A stretch of 64,000 nt of DNA from Sporohalobacter salinus. Lineage in GTDB: Bacteria; Bacillota; Halanaerobiia; Halobacteroidales; Acetohalobiaceae. Below are positions 1-8,200 of the stretch, one piece after another. Where the stretch lies: the NCBI RefSeq assembly GCF_016908635.1, contig NZ_JAFBEG010000001.1:297715-361714 (forward strand), given 5' to 3'. Position numbers and translations under genes: made by a program. The notes beneath the pieces are model-generated. The model was not told where the DNA came from. It saw only the letters and a list, made by a program, of their open reading frames with translations, and made no database searches. How positions within the stretch are numbered: position 1 is the stretch's first letter; each line of letters opens with the position of its first letter.

Positions 1-1
1 T

Positions 2-364
2 GTAGTTAAAGAAGCAGCAGATACAACAGAAGTAAAGAAAGAAGTACAGACTCAAGCTAATGATAATCAATCAACTCAAGTAGAAGAAACAGCAGAAAAA
101 GAGGAAGAAGTTAGTACCGAAGAGGGTGAAACTATTGAAGCTCCGATGGTAGGAACATTCTATCGGGCACCTGCTCCTGATGCTGATCCATTTGTGGAAA
201 AAGGAGATGTAGTTGAAGAAGGAGAAACACTCTGTATTATCGAAGCAATGAAGCTAATGAATGAAATTGAAGCTGATAATAAAGTTAAGATAATAGATAT
301 TTTAGTGGAAGATGCAGAACCGATTGAATATGGGCAGCCATTATTTTCAGTAGAAAAGTTATAA
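2..364 (+). CDS. accB: Biotin carboxyl carrier protein of acetyl-CoA carboxylase (5' partial)
   Basis: Carries the biotin that shuttles carboxyl groups between biotin carboxylase and carboxyltransferase in malonyl-CoA synthesis. The frame is open from base 2, so the N-terminus lies outside the window. What remains is an acidic Glu-rich linker (to about base 140), then a biotinyl-lipoyl domain with the motif EAMKLMNE; the lysine at codon 251-253 is the expected biotinylation site. It ends FSVEKL, a typical BCCP C-terminus. accC follows after 47 bases, the usual accB-accC order. Family assignment is secure; only the start is missing. Confidence 0.95.
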   Translation, partial: VVKEAADTTEVKKEVQTQANDNQSTQVEETAEKEEEVSTEEGETIEAPMVGTFYRAPAPDADPFVEKGDVVEEGETLCIIEAMKLMNEIEADNKVKIIDILVEDAEPIEYGQPLFSVEKL

Positions 365-411
365 ATATGAATCAATCGGTAAGGTTTGTAAGATAATGGG
401 GGTTGTAATCA

Positions 412-1764
412 ATGTTTGATAAAATATTAGTTGCTAATCGCGGAGAGATAGCATTACGTATTATTCGCGCTTGTGAGGAAATGGGGATAAAAACAGTAGC
501 TGTTTATTCGGAAGCTGATGAAGAAGCTTTACATGTAAAGCACGCCGATGAAACTTATTGTCTAGGGCCACCTTCTTCGAATGAAAGTTATCTAAATATT
601 CCTAGCATTATTGCTGTGGCAGATATAGCTGGGGTGGATGCTATTCATCCTGGGTATGGGTTCTTATCTGAGAATGCTTACTTTGCTGAAGTCTGTGAGA
701 CTTGTGGTATTAAGTTTATTGGACCATCAGCAGAAAGTATGGAAAAGATGGGGGATAAATCTATTGCTCGAGAGACAATGATTGAAGCTGACGTTCCAGT
801 AGTACCAGGTACAGAAGGTGGTTTAGAGAATCTTGATGAAGCAGTAGAGATAGCGGATGAGATAGGTTACCCAGTAATCGTTAAAGCTGCCTTTGGTGGT
901 GGTGGTCGAGGAATGAGAACTGCTCAAAATGAAGAGGACTTAAAGCAGGCTATTCAGACAGCCAGTTCAGAAGCGGAAGCTGCTTTTGGTAATGCAGAGG
1001 TCTATCTTGAGAAGTATATTGAGGAACCTCGTCACATCGAGTTCCAAATTATTGCTGATGAATATAATAATACAGTGCATTTAGGAGAAAGAGACTGTTC
1101 CATTCAGCGGCGTCACCAGAAAGTAATTGAAGAAGCTCCTTCTCCTGCTTTAGATTCTGAATTAAGGGAGGAAATGGGGCAAGCAGCTGTTAAGGCTGCT
1201 AAAGCTGTTAATTATGCCAATGCAGGAACTGTTGAATTCTTGCTTGATAAACATAATAATTATTATTTTATTGAAATGAATACGAGAATTCAGGTAGAAC
1301 ATCCAGTAACAGAATTAGTTACTGGAATTGATTTAATTAAAGAACAGATCAGAATAGCTAATGGAGAGGAACTTGGTTATGCTCAAGAAGATATTGAGAT
1401 TAATGGGGCAGCAATTGAGTGTAGAATAAATGCAGAGGATCCTTATAAAGACTTTAGGCCATCTCCTGGTAAACTAAAAGAGTATATAATTCCTGGTGGA
1501 TTTGGGGTTAGAATTGATAGTTGTGCCTATCCAGGGTATCTGATACCGCCTCATTATGATTCGATGGTAGCTAAATTAATTACTTACGGTAATGATCGAG
1601 AAGGAGCCCGTCGAAGGATGTTAAGAGCTTTGGATGAGTTTGAAATATCTGGGGTCAAGACAACAATTCCATTCCATAAATTGGTTCTTAATAATGCTTT
1701 CTTTCAGCAAGGGCAATTCTATACAAACTTTATTCAGCGTAGAATTTTAGGTGAATTAGAGTAA
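412..1764 (+). CDS. accC: Biotin carboxylase subunit of acetyl-CoA carboxylase
   Basis: ATP-dependent carboxylation of BCCP-biotin. At 450 residues it has the normal family length. It opens with [14 protein letters not shown], has the ATP-grasp glycine loop GGGGRGM at residues 162-168, the RRHQK segment near 233-237, and the metal/biotin site EMNTR at 288-292 followed by QVEHPVTE. accB lies directly upstream. No accD or accA follows, so the carboxyltransferase subunits must be encoded elsewhere. Confidence 0.97.
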   Translation: MFDKILVANRGEIALRIIRACEEMGIKTVAVYSEADEEALHVKHADETYCLGPPSSNESYLNIPSIIAVADIAGVDAIHPGYGFLSENAYFAEVCETCGIKFIGPSAESMEKMGDKSIARETMIEADVPVVPGTEGGLENLDEAVEIADEIGYPVIVKAAFGGGGRGMRTAQNEEDLKQAIQTASSEAEAAFGNAEVYLEKYIEEPRHIEFQIIADEYNNTVHLGERDCSIQRRHQKVIEEAPSPALDSELREEMGQAAVKAAKAVNYANAGTVEFLLDKHNNYYFIEMNTRIQVEHPVTELVTGIDLIKEQIRIANGEELGYAQEDIEINGAAIECRINAEDPYKDFRPSPGKLKEYIIPGGFGVRIDSCAYPGYLIPPHYDSMVAKLITYGNDREGARRRMLRALDEFEISGVKTTIPFHKLVLNNAFFQQGQFYTNFIQRRILGELE

Positions 1765-1827
1765 GATTTTTGATTGCTGTTTATAATAACTAAAAGAAGC
1801 TTTGGGAAGTATAAGGAGGTGGGAGAT

Positions 1828-2256
1828 TTGAATAATATGGAAAACATGGAAGCTATGAAGAAGGTCGAAAATGATGTAGGAACTGTTAAAATTGCCAATG
1901 AAGTAGTTGGTATTATAGCCGGTTTAGCTGCTACTGAAGTAGGAGGAGTAGCAGGTATGAGTGGAGGACTTGCTGGAGGAATTGCAGAAATATTAGGTAA
2001 GAAGAATCTCTCTAAAGGAGTTAAAGTAGAAGTTGGCGAAAAGGAAGCGGCTATTGATCTTTATGTAATTACTGAATATGGAATTAGAATTCCTGATGTC
2101 GCCTGGGAAATTCAGGATAATGTTAAACAGGCAATAGAAGATATGACTGGCCTGTCTGTAGTTGAGGTTAATGTACATGTACAGGGAGTAAATTTTGGTG
2201 AAGAAGATGAAAAAGAAGAAGATAATAAAGAAGAAACAACACATAGAGTAAGGTAA
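1828..2256 (+). CDS. Asp23/Gls24 family envelope stress response protein
   Basis: About 142 residues. The TTG at 1828 is preferred because AAGGAGG lies at 1813-1819; the frame is open further upstream to 1774, but no ribosome site supports that. The core has the Asp23 pattern: a Gly/Ala-rich region near residues 28-57, the strand KGVKVEVGEKEAAIDLYV, and the C-terminal NVHVQGVNF. A charged Glu/Lys tail follows. Asp23 proteins coat the membrane by binding the anchor AmaP, encoded next. The exact role in anaerobes is not established. Confidence 0.85.
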   Translation: MNNMENMEAMKKVENDVGTVKIANEVVGIIAGLAATEVGGVAGMSGGLAGGIAEILGKKNLSKGVKVEVGEKEAAIDLYVITEYGIRIPDVAWEIQDNVKQAIEDMTGLSVVEVNVHVQGVNFGEEDEKEEDNKEETTHRVR

Positions 2257-2263
2257 GGAGTTC

Positions 2264-2300
2264 ATAACTAACCCTTGGCTAAAAGATGAGGGTTAGTTAT
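2264..2300 (+). other. Intercistronic hairpin between asp23 and amaP
   Basis: ATAACTAACCCT at 2264-2275 pairs perfectly with AGGGTTAGTTAT at 2289-2300 around a 13-base loop, giving a 12-bp stem. Only a weak T-rich tract follows, so it may act as an attenuator or an mRNA processing/stability element. Confidence 0.6.
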
Positions 2301-2327
2301 ATCTTTATCTTGGAAAGGAGATTTCAT

Positions 2328-2864
2328 ATGCAGATTTTAGACCGAATCATTATTTTTATTTTCACTGTTCTTTTAATATTTATTTCTTTAATTATGATCG
2401 GTTCTGCTGTGGAGTTAATTCCCCAAAGTTACATAACAGCATTTATTAATCAATATTATGGCCAAGCAGTAGTTGGAGTTATAGGAGCTATATTGCTATT
2501 AGTAGCACTTCGTATTCTTTATCCATTATTCAAAAAGAAAGAAAAGAATAAAAACACTATAGTAAGAGAGAATAGTTTGGGACAGATTCGGATTTCCCTT
2601 TTAGCTATTGATGCTTTGGTTAATAAAGCAGTAACTCAAACTCGGGGAGTTAAAGAAGTAGAATCTAAATTAAAAGTAGGAGAAAAAGGATTAAATATCT
2701 TTCTTGAGGTTATTGTAACACCTGATATCAACATTCCTGAGATTAGTGAAGAGCTGCAGGAAAGTATTAAAGAATATCTTAAGCAAACTACTGGAGTGGT
2801 AGTTGGGCAGATAGAAGTTTTGGTTGATAAAGTTGCTCAAGACTCCAATTTAAGAGTAGAATAA
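2328..2864 (+). CDS. amaP: Alkaline shock response membrane anchor protein AmaP-like
   Basis: About 178 residues. The ATG at 2328 is chosen because AAAGGAG lies 7 bases upstream; the open frame reaches 2286 without a ribosome site. Two hydrophobic helices (about residues 7-28 and 45-67) are followed by a basic KKKEKNK stop-transfer patch and a cytoplasmic Asp23-like domain (about 80-165). This is the AmaP layout, and the gene sits between asp23 and the DUF2273 gene as in many Bacillota. It likely anchors the Asp23 protein to the membrane. Confidence 0.85.
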   Translation: MQILDRIIIFIFTVLLIFISLIMIGSAVELIPQSYITAFINQYYGQAVVGVIGAILLLVALRILYPLFKKKEKNKNTIVRENSLGQIRISLLAIDALVNKAVTQTRGVKEVESKLKVGEKGLNIFLEVIVTPDINIPEISEELQESIKEYLKQTTGVVVGQIEVLVDKVAQDSNLRVE

Positions 2865-2877
2865 GAGGTGGTTGTAG

Positions 2878-3108
2878 ATGACAAATGAGTTGTTTGAGAG
2901 AATTATAGAACTTTTTTATACTTATAAAGGTAGAATTTTTGGTGTCTTTTTAGGTTTTCTATTTAGCCTCTTTTTTATCTATTTTGGTTTTATCTTGACA
3001 GTTTTCATTTTTATTTGTATTTTTGTTGGTTATCATATTGGTAGTAGATATGATCAAGGGAATAATTTTCAAGATATAATTGATGACATTCTACCACCTA
3101 ATAGGTAA
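2878..3108 (+). CDS. DUF2273 small integral membrane protein
   Basis: A 76-residue protein with about two closely spaced hydrophobic helices (residues 18-60) and a polar C-terminus ending in LPPNR. The size, topology and position after AmaP match the DUF2273 family that accompanies Asp23/AmaP. Its molecular function is unknown. The gene's 3' end lies inside a terminator stem. Confidence 0.8.
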   Translation: MTNELFERIIELFYTYKGRIFGVFLGFLFSLFFIYFGFILTVFIFICIFVGYHIGSRYDQGNNFQDIIDDILPPNR

Positions 3109-3140
3109 GTACTTTATTACCTAATTTAAGGTGGTTTTTT
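3093..3140 (+). terminator. Rho-independent terminator after the asp23-amaP-DUF2273 set
   Basis: ACCACCT (3093-3099) pairs with AGGTGGT (3129-3135), with an inner TAGGTAA/TTACCTA stem and a run of six T. The left arm overlaps the last codons of the DUF2273 gene. Confidence 0.75.
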
Positions 3141-3143
3141 GAT

Positions 3144-3173
3144 TTGAATTTAGAGTAAAAATAAGAATATAAT
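3144..3173 (+). promoter_or_regulatory. Putative sigma-A promoter for nusB
   Basis: TTGAAT at 3144-3149, an 18-base spacer and TATAAT at 3168-3173, placed between the upstream terminator and nusB. Confidence 0.5.
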
Positions 3174-3204
3174 ATTAAGATTTAGCTATAAGGAGGGAAT
3201 TGGA

Positions 3205-3621
3205 ATGGCTAAGGAATATAATAGACATGAAGCTAGAAAGATAGCACTGCAAACATTATATCAAATGGATATTAATAATGAAAATTTAGAAAGGAATCTA
3301 GAGATGCTAACTGATAGAGTTGAAGGATTAGAGTTAAAGAATACATTTTTAGAAGAGATCATTACTGGAACTTATCGGTACTTACCTGAAATAGATGAAA
3401 AATTAAATGAGAGTGCTGAAGGGTGGAAAGTAAGTAGAATGGGGAAGGTGGATCGTAATATTCTCCGTTTAGCTGTTTATGAAATTCTCTATTGTGATGA
3501 TATACCAATAGAAGTTTCAATTGATGAAGCAGTAGAATTATCTAAAGATTTTCTAGCTGATAAGTCTTCTAAATTTATTAATGGAGTATTAGGCAAAGTA
3601 GTTTCTGATCAGGAGGAATAA
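3205..3621 (+). CDS. nusB: Transcription antitermination factor NusB
   Basis: A 138-residue all-helical RNA-binding protein, full family length. It starts with the hallmark RHEARKIALQTLYQMD and ends with the conserved region SIDEAVELSKDF, KFINGVLGKV. It binds boxA RNA with S10 (NusE) in rRNA antitermination. GGAGG lies just before the ATG. The TsaD-like gene starts 2 bases after the stop, so the two are probably co-transcribed. Confidence 0.96.
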   Translation: MAKEYNRHEARKIALQTLYQMDINNENLERNLEMLTDRVEGLELKNTFLEEIITGTYRYLPEIDEKLNESAEGWKVSRMGKVDRNILRLAVYEILYCDDIPIEVSIDEAVELSKDFLADKSSKFINGVLGKVVSDQEE

Positions 3622-3623
3622 TT

Positions 3624-4574
3624 ATGAGTTTAATTATGGGAATTGATACTAGTAATTATACTACCTCAGCAGCTTTATTGAATCAGAGAGGTGATTTGGT
3701 AGCAGAAGCCAGAAACCTATTGCCTGTAAGCAAAGGAGAGCGTGGTCTGCGTCAATCAGAGGCAGTTTTTAAGCATATTGAGCAGTTTCCTGAAGTAATA
3801 GAGGAATTAGGGTTGGGAGAGGTAGAAGAAGAAATAAGTAGAATAGTTGTCAGTACTAGACCAAGAGAGGCTGAAGAATCTTATATGCCTGTTTTTAGAG
3901 TAGGTGAAGGACATGCTCGTAGTATAGCAGAGGTATTAGGAATTCCAATTAAAGAGGTTTCACATCAAGCTGGGCATTTACAGGCTGGAATTTGGTCTGC
4001 GGATGGGCCAAAAACTAAAGAGTTTTTAGCTGTACATATTTCTGGAGGAACTACAGAAATTATGCGGGTAAATAGTTTAAATACTACTTTTGAAATTGAG
4101 AGATTAGGGTCAGCCTCTGATCTTCATGCGGGTCAATTTATAGATAGAGTAGGTGTTGAGTTAGGGTTAGATTTTCCTGCTGGACCTCAGTTGGAAGAAC
4201 TAGCAAAGAATGGAGAAAAAGGTGCAGTAGTAATTCCTTCAGCAGTAGATGGATATGATATTAGCTTTTCAGGCCCCAATTCTGCTGCTATGCGGGCAAT
4301 TTCTGCTGAAGAAAGACCAGCCGATATTGCTTTGGCAGTTCAAAGATGTATCGTTAAAACATTAGAGAAAGTATTAAGATTAGCTTTAAAGGAGCAAGAA
4401 GTAAGAAATATTTTAATCGTTGGCGGTGTAGCTGCTAATCTTTATTTGCGTGAGAATTTAAAAGAAAGGTTAGAACATCCGGCAGTTGGAGGTAAATTAT
4501 TCTTTGCTTCTCCTGAATTTAGTAGTGATAATGCAGTAGGAGTAGCTGCTTTAGGTTTGAAAGAAATAAATTAG
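3624..4574 (+). CDS. TsaD/Kae1-family (peptidase M22-like) protein
   Basis: A 316-residue ASKHA-fold protein of the Kae1/TsaD/Gcp family. It has the N-terminal phosphate loop GIDTSNYTTS, the metal motif HQAGH at 114-118 (family HxxGH), SGGTTE at 140-145, and the late nucleotide-binding segment IVGGVAANLYLRENL. The sequence is shorter and more divergent than canonical TsaD (about 335-340 residues). In many clostridia a second TsaD-like gene sits beside nusB. I therefore call it a paralogue rather than the tRNA t6A enzyme itself. The stop is TAG. Confidence 0.75.
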   Translation: MSLIMGIDTSNYTTSAALLNQRGDLVAEARNLLPVSKGERGLRQSEAVFKHIEQFPEVIEELGLGEVEEEISRIVVSTRPREAEESYMPVFRVGEGHARSIAEVLGIPIKEVSHQAGHLQAGIWSADGPKTKEFLAVHISGGTTEIMRVNSLNTTFEIERLGSASDLHAGQFIDRVGVELGLDFPAGPQLEELAKNGEKGAVVIPSAVDGYDISFSGPNSAAMRAISAEERPADIALAVQRCIVKTLEKVLRLALKEQEVRNILIVGGVAANLYLRENLKERLEHPAVGGKLFFASPEFSSDNAVGVAALGLKEIN

Positions 4575-4584
4575 ATTAATGACT

Positions 4585-4614
4585 CCTTTTCACAATTAAA
4601 AAAGGATTTTTTTG
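4585..4614 (+). terminator. Rho-independent terminator after the nusB unit
   Basis: TCCTTTT (4585-4591) pairs with AAAAGGA (4601-4607), followed by seven T. Confidence 0.75.
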
Positions 4615-4692
4615 TTAATTAATGAATATATTAATACAGTAAAGAATTATTTTTTTGTTTTGCCAAAACTTTGTTTAGTAGGAGGATTAAGA

Positions 4693-5553
4693 ATGTCAAA
4701 AGAAGCTGTGCTTTTGGATGGAAGTGCTAAGTCTAAAGAAATTCAGGAAGAAATTAGCATAGAAGTTGAAAATTTAAGAAAAAAAGCAGGGGTTATACCT
4801 AAACTAGCCATTATTTTCGTTGGTAATGATCCGGCCTCAGAATCTTATATCAAGCTTCAACAGAAGATTTGTAGTAAAGTAGGAATTGAATCAGAAGTAG
4901 TTGATTTGCCAGAAGAAATTTCTCAAAATGAATTATTAGCTGAATTAGATAAGTTAAATAATGATGATGAAGTAAATGGAATTTTAATTCAGATGCCATT
5001 GCCAGATCATATTGAAAATGATAAAGTAATTAGATCTATTAATCCTGCTAAAGACGTAGATGCTTTTCATCCTTATAATATTGGAGAATTAGTAATTGAC
5101 GGTGATGCTTATGTCCCTTGTACTCCAGAGGGAGTGATGGAATTATTTAAAAGATATGATATTAAATTGCGAGGGAAGGATGTAACTGTAGTTGGTCACA
5201 GTAATATAGTAGGTAAGCCAATGGCACTGTTATTATTAAATGAGAATGCTACAGTATCTGTTTGTCACATTGATACTGAAGATACAGCAAGTTATACTAA
5301 AGAATCAGATATTGTAATTGTAGCTGCTGGTGTACCTAACTTAATTACTGTTGATATGATCAAAGAAGGAGCAATTGTTATTGATGTTGGTATTAACGAA
5401 GTTGATGGTGAAATTGTTGGGGATGTTGACTTTGAGAATGTAAAAGAGAAGGCTGGTGCTATTACTCCAGTACCTGGAGGAGCAGGCCCAATGACAATAG
5501 CTATGTTACTTAAGGATACACTTAAGTCCTGTAAAGAGATGTTAAATAATTAA
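4693..5553 (+). CDS. folD: FolD methylenetetrahydrofolate dehydrogenase (cyclohydrolase activity doubtful)
   Basis: A 286-residue protein starting at ATG 4693 with GGAGG upstream. It interconverts methylene- and methenyl-THF, and in bifunctional homologues also 10-formyl-THF. Family signatures are VGNDPASESY (44-53), GILIQMPLP, KDVDAFHPYN, VVGHSNIVGKPM and PGGAGPMT. The residue four after the active-site Tyr52 is Gln56 (codon CAA); the catalytic Lys sits at this position in bifunctional FolD (Lys54 in E. coli). Dehydrogenase function is likely retained, but cyclohydrolase activity may be lost. xseA follows after 28 bases. Confidence 0.93.
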   Translation: MSKEAVLLDGSAKSKEIQEEISIEVENLRKKAGVIPKLAIIFVGNDPASESYIKLQQKICSKVGIESEVVDLPEEISQNELLAELDKLNNDDEVNGILIQMPLPDHIENDKVIRSINPAKDVDAFHPYNIGELVIDGDAYVPCTPEGVMELFKRYDIKLRGKDVTVVGHSNIVGKPMALLLLNENATVSVCHIDTEDTASYTKESDIVIVAAGVPNLITVDMIKEGAIVIDVGINEVDGEIVGDVDFENVKEKAGAITPVPGGAGPMTIAMLLKDTLKSCKEMLNN

Positions 5554-5581
5554 AAAACTAGAAAGGAGTAGATATCCTTCT

Positions 5582-6814
5582 ATGCAGCAGGAGATAATGA
5601 CAGTTACTGAATTAACCAAATATATTAAAAAAAGATTAGAAAGCGATAAATTATTGAATAGCCTACTAATTACTGGTGAGATTTCTAACTTTCATCATCA
5701 TAGTTCAGGTCATATGTACTTTACTTTAAAAGATGATAACAGTCGGCTTAAGTCTGTTATGTTTCGCAGTATTAATCAAAATTTAAAGTTTCAACCTGAA
5801 GGTGGAATGGAAGTTGTAGCTTCAGGCTATGTTAGTCTTTATGAATCGCGTGGGCAGTATCAGTTATATGTACAGAATTTACAGCCAGAGGGAATTGGTG
5901 CTTTACATATTGCTTTTGAGCAATTGAAAGAGAAGCTACAGAAGGAAGGGCTTTTTGCTGAAAAATATAAACAGGATATTCCTCAGTTTCCTCAGAAAGT
6001 AGGTGTAATTACTTCATCTACAGGTGCTGCTATTCGTGATATATTGTCGGTTATTCAACGAAGATTTATGGGGGTATCTATTTTAATTGCGCCAGCTACT
6101 GTACAAGGAGAGAAGGCTGTTCCTGATTTAATGGAATCTTTGGAAATATTAAATCAACAGGATGATGTAGATGTAATTATTATTGGGCGTGGTGGAGGTT
6201 CTATAGAAGATTTATGGGCTTTTAATGATGAAAATTTGGCTAGAGCTATTTTTTCTTCTCAAACACCTATAATTTCTGCTGTTGGTCACGAAACTGATTA
6301 CACTATTTCAGATTTTGTAGCTGATTTAAGAGCACCTACTCCATCGGCTGCTGGAGAATTAGTAGTATCTAATCAAGAAGAAATAAAGCGATATTTAAAT
6401 AAGTTAACTGATAATTTAATTCAAAATATTGAGCAGAAATTAAAGAACTGTCATAATCAGCTTGATAATTTAATGCAGCGTCATATTTTTTTACAACCTA
6501 AGCGACAGCTTAAAGATTGGAAACAAAGAATTGATGAATTAAAGGAAAGATTAATAAATTTAATGGAGAGGCGGTTGAATTTAGCCCAAGAAAGATTAAA
6601 TTCAAAAATAGGAAAGCTGGATACATTGTCTCCACTGAGTACGTTATCTAGAGGTTATAGTTATTGTCGAAAAAGAGGTGAAAAAGAGAGCTTATCTTCA
6701 GTGGTTGAAGTTGAAACTGGAGATAGATTAGAACTTTTTTTATCTGATGGTAAATTAGAGACAGAAGTAATAAGTATAAAAGAAAAAAAGCTTAATGGAG
6801 ATGAATCTATATGA
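5582..6814 (+). CDS. xseA: Exodeoxyribonuclease VII large subunit
   Basis: A 410-residue protein. An N-terminal OB-fold (about 8-100: LLITGEISNFHHHSSGHMYF) precedes the catalytic domain with GVITSSTGAAIRDIL, IIIGRGGGSIEDLWAFNDE and SAVGHETDYTISDFVADLRAPTPSAA. A long coiled coil (about 270-350) and a C-terminal segment with LSRGYSY follow. It degrades single-stranded DNA with XseB, encoded 193 bases downstream. A second in-frame ATG at 5597 is also plausible as start. Confidence 0.96.
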   Translation: MQQEIMTVTELTKYIKKRLESDKLLNSLLITGEISNFHHHSSGHMYFTLKDDNSRLKSVMFRSINQNLKFQPEGGMEVVASGYVSLYESRGQYQLYVQNLQPEGIGALHIAFEQLKEKLQKEGLFAEKYKQDIPQFPQKVGVITSSTGAAIRDILSVIQRRFMGVSILIAPATVQGEKAVPDLMESLEILNQQDDVDVIIIGRGGGSIEDLWAFNDENLARAIFSSQTPIISAVGHETDYTISDFVADLRAPTPSAAGELVVSNQEEIKRYLNKLTDNLIQNIEQKLKNCHNQLDNLMQRHIFLQPKRQLKDWKQRIDELKERLINLMERRLNLAQERLNSKIGKLDTLSPLSTLSRGYSYCRKRGEKESLSSVVEVETGDRLELFLSDGKLETEVISIKEKKLNGDESI

Positions 6815-6847
6815 TAAAAGTAATGCTTAAAGTGGTTTTTACTTCAG

Positions 6848-6875
6848 GTCTCTATCCAAAGATAGAGACTTTTTT
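6848..6875 (+). terminator. Rho-independent terminator after xseA
   Basis: GTCTCTATC and GATAGAGAC form a perfect 9-bp stem with a 4-base loop and a T tract. It separates xseA from xseB, so xseB and the isoprenoid genes need their own promoter in 6876-7007, which I could not place confidently. Confidence 0.9.
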
Positions 6876-7007
6876 ATGTTAAATTCCAATTTTATACTTA
6901 TTACTGCATTAAATTGTGTTATACTAATATTAAGTTCCATTTTTGCAGGGAATAGACTTTTAGTATAGAATTAAATTATGTGATATTGAAAAAGGGGAGT
7001 TGGATTT

Positions 7008-7241
7008 ATGTCAGATAAAGAAGAACTTTCTTTTGGGACAGCATTGAAACAATTAGAAGAGATAGTTAATAAGCTTGAAGGTCAAGAACTAAGTTTAGAG
7101 AATTCGTTAGCTGAATTTGAGCGGGGAATTAAGTTATCTAAGTTCTGTTCTCAAACTTTAGAGGAAGCTGAAACTAAAATAGAGACGATTATTAAAGATG
7201 AAGCAGATGAATTACAGATTGAACCTTATGATATGGAGTAG
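7008..7241 (+). CDS. xseB: Exodeoxyribonuclease VII small subunit
   Basis: A 77-residue protein with the XseB pattern SFGTALKQLEEIVNKLE, LSLENSLAEFERGIKL, then a coiled-coil C-terminus. Multiple copies bind the XseA coiled coil. It has a GGGGAG ribosome site. The stop is TAG, and ispA begins 14 bases later. Confidence 0.95.
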   Translation: MSDKEELSFGTALKQLEEIVNKLEGQELSLENSLAEFERGIKLSKFCSQTLEEAETKIETIIKDEADELQIEPYDME

Positions 7242-7255
7242 AGAGGGGTAGAATA

Positions 7256-8152
7256 ATGGAGATTAAAGACTTTCTTGCTACTAAAGCCAAGACAATAGAC
7301 CAAGCATTGGATGATTATTTACCATCTGAAGATAAAAAACCATCCAGATTACATGAATCCATGAGGTATAGCACTTTAATAGGAGGTAAACGTCTTCGGC
7401 CGGTTTTAACTTTGACAGTAGCTCATTATCTTTTTGGGGTAGAAGAGAAAAAGGTGATGCCGGCAGCAATAGCTATAGAATTGATTCATAATTATTCTTT
7501 AATTCATGATGATTTACCATGTATGGATGATGATGATTATCGTCGTGGGGAACTAACTAATCATAAAGTATTTGGTGATGCTATTTCTGTATTGTCAGGA
7601 GATGCTCTGTTAACTTATGCTTTTGAGTTACTGACTGAATTAGACGGTGATTTTGCAGGGGAAGATATAGTTCGAGTAAGTAGAGAAATATCACAGAGTG
7701 CAGGCTGTCAGGGTATGGTTGGGGGACAGGTTGTTGATATATTAGCTGAAGGTGCTGAACGCAAGAAAGATAAAAAAACAGATTTAGAGTTTATTCATAG
7801 GCATAAAACAGGTGCTTTGCTGCAAGCATCTGTTAGGACTGGAGCAATTTTAGGTGGAGCAAACAAAGAAGAATTAACAGCTTTAACTATTTATGCAGAG
7901 AATATTGGTTTGAGTTTCCAAATTATTGATGATATTCTAGATGTAGTTGGTGATGAAGAGAAGTTAGGAAAAGAAGTAGGAAGTGATGAAGGAAAAAATA
8001 AGGTTACTTTTCCTAGCGTTTATGGTTTAGAAGAGTCACGAGATATGGCTCAAAAGAAGATTCAATCTGCTAAAGAAGCTATTGGAATATTTGGTAAAGA
8101 TGCTAAACTGTTAGTTAAGTTAGCAGATTATATTATTGATCGAAATTATTAA
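7256..8152 (+). CDS. ispA: Farnesyl/geranyl diphosphate synthase
   Basis: A 298-residue trans-isoprenyl diphosphate synthase. The first Asp-rich motif is HDDLPCMDDDDYRRG (about residues 85-99), the second is FQIIDDILD (about 222-230), and GGKRLRP sits near 43-49. It condenses IPP with DMAPP/GPP to make C15 (possibly C10-C15) precursors for quinones or the undecaprenyl carrier. It lies directly before dxs, a common clostridial arrangement. Confidence 0.94.
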   Translation: MEIKDFLATKAKTIDQALDDYLPSEDKKPSRLHESMRYSTLIGGKRLRPVLTLTVAHYLFGVEEKKVMPAAIAIELIHNYSLIHDDLPCMDDDDYRRGELTNHKVFGDAISVLSGDALLTYAFELLTELDGDFAGEDIVRVSREISQSAGCQGMVGGQVVDILAEGAERKKDKKTDLEFIHRHKTGALLQASVRTGAILGGANKEELTALTIYAENIGLSFQIIDDILDVVGDEEKLGKEVGSDEGKNKVTFPSVYGLEESRDMAQKKIQSAKEAIGIFGKDAKLLVKLADYIIDRNY

Positions 8153-8200
8153 TTTATTATTAGGAGAATTTAATTACTAATTAAGAAGGTGATATTTATT

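Noticed and set aside
1774..1827. N-terminal extension of the Asp23 protein from TTG 1774
   Set aside because: No ribosome site before 1774, while AAGGAGG is ideally placed for TTG 1828; the extension lacks family similarity.
4612..4692. 27-residue N-terminal extension of FolD
   Set aside because: It begins inside the T run of the upstream terminator; GGAGG supports ATG 4693, where FolD homology begins.
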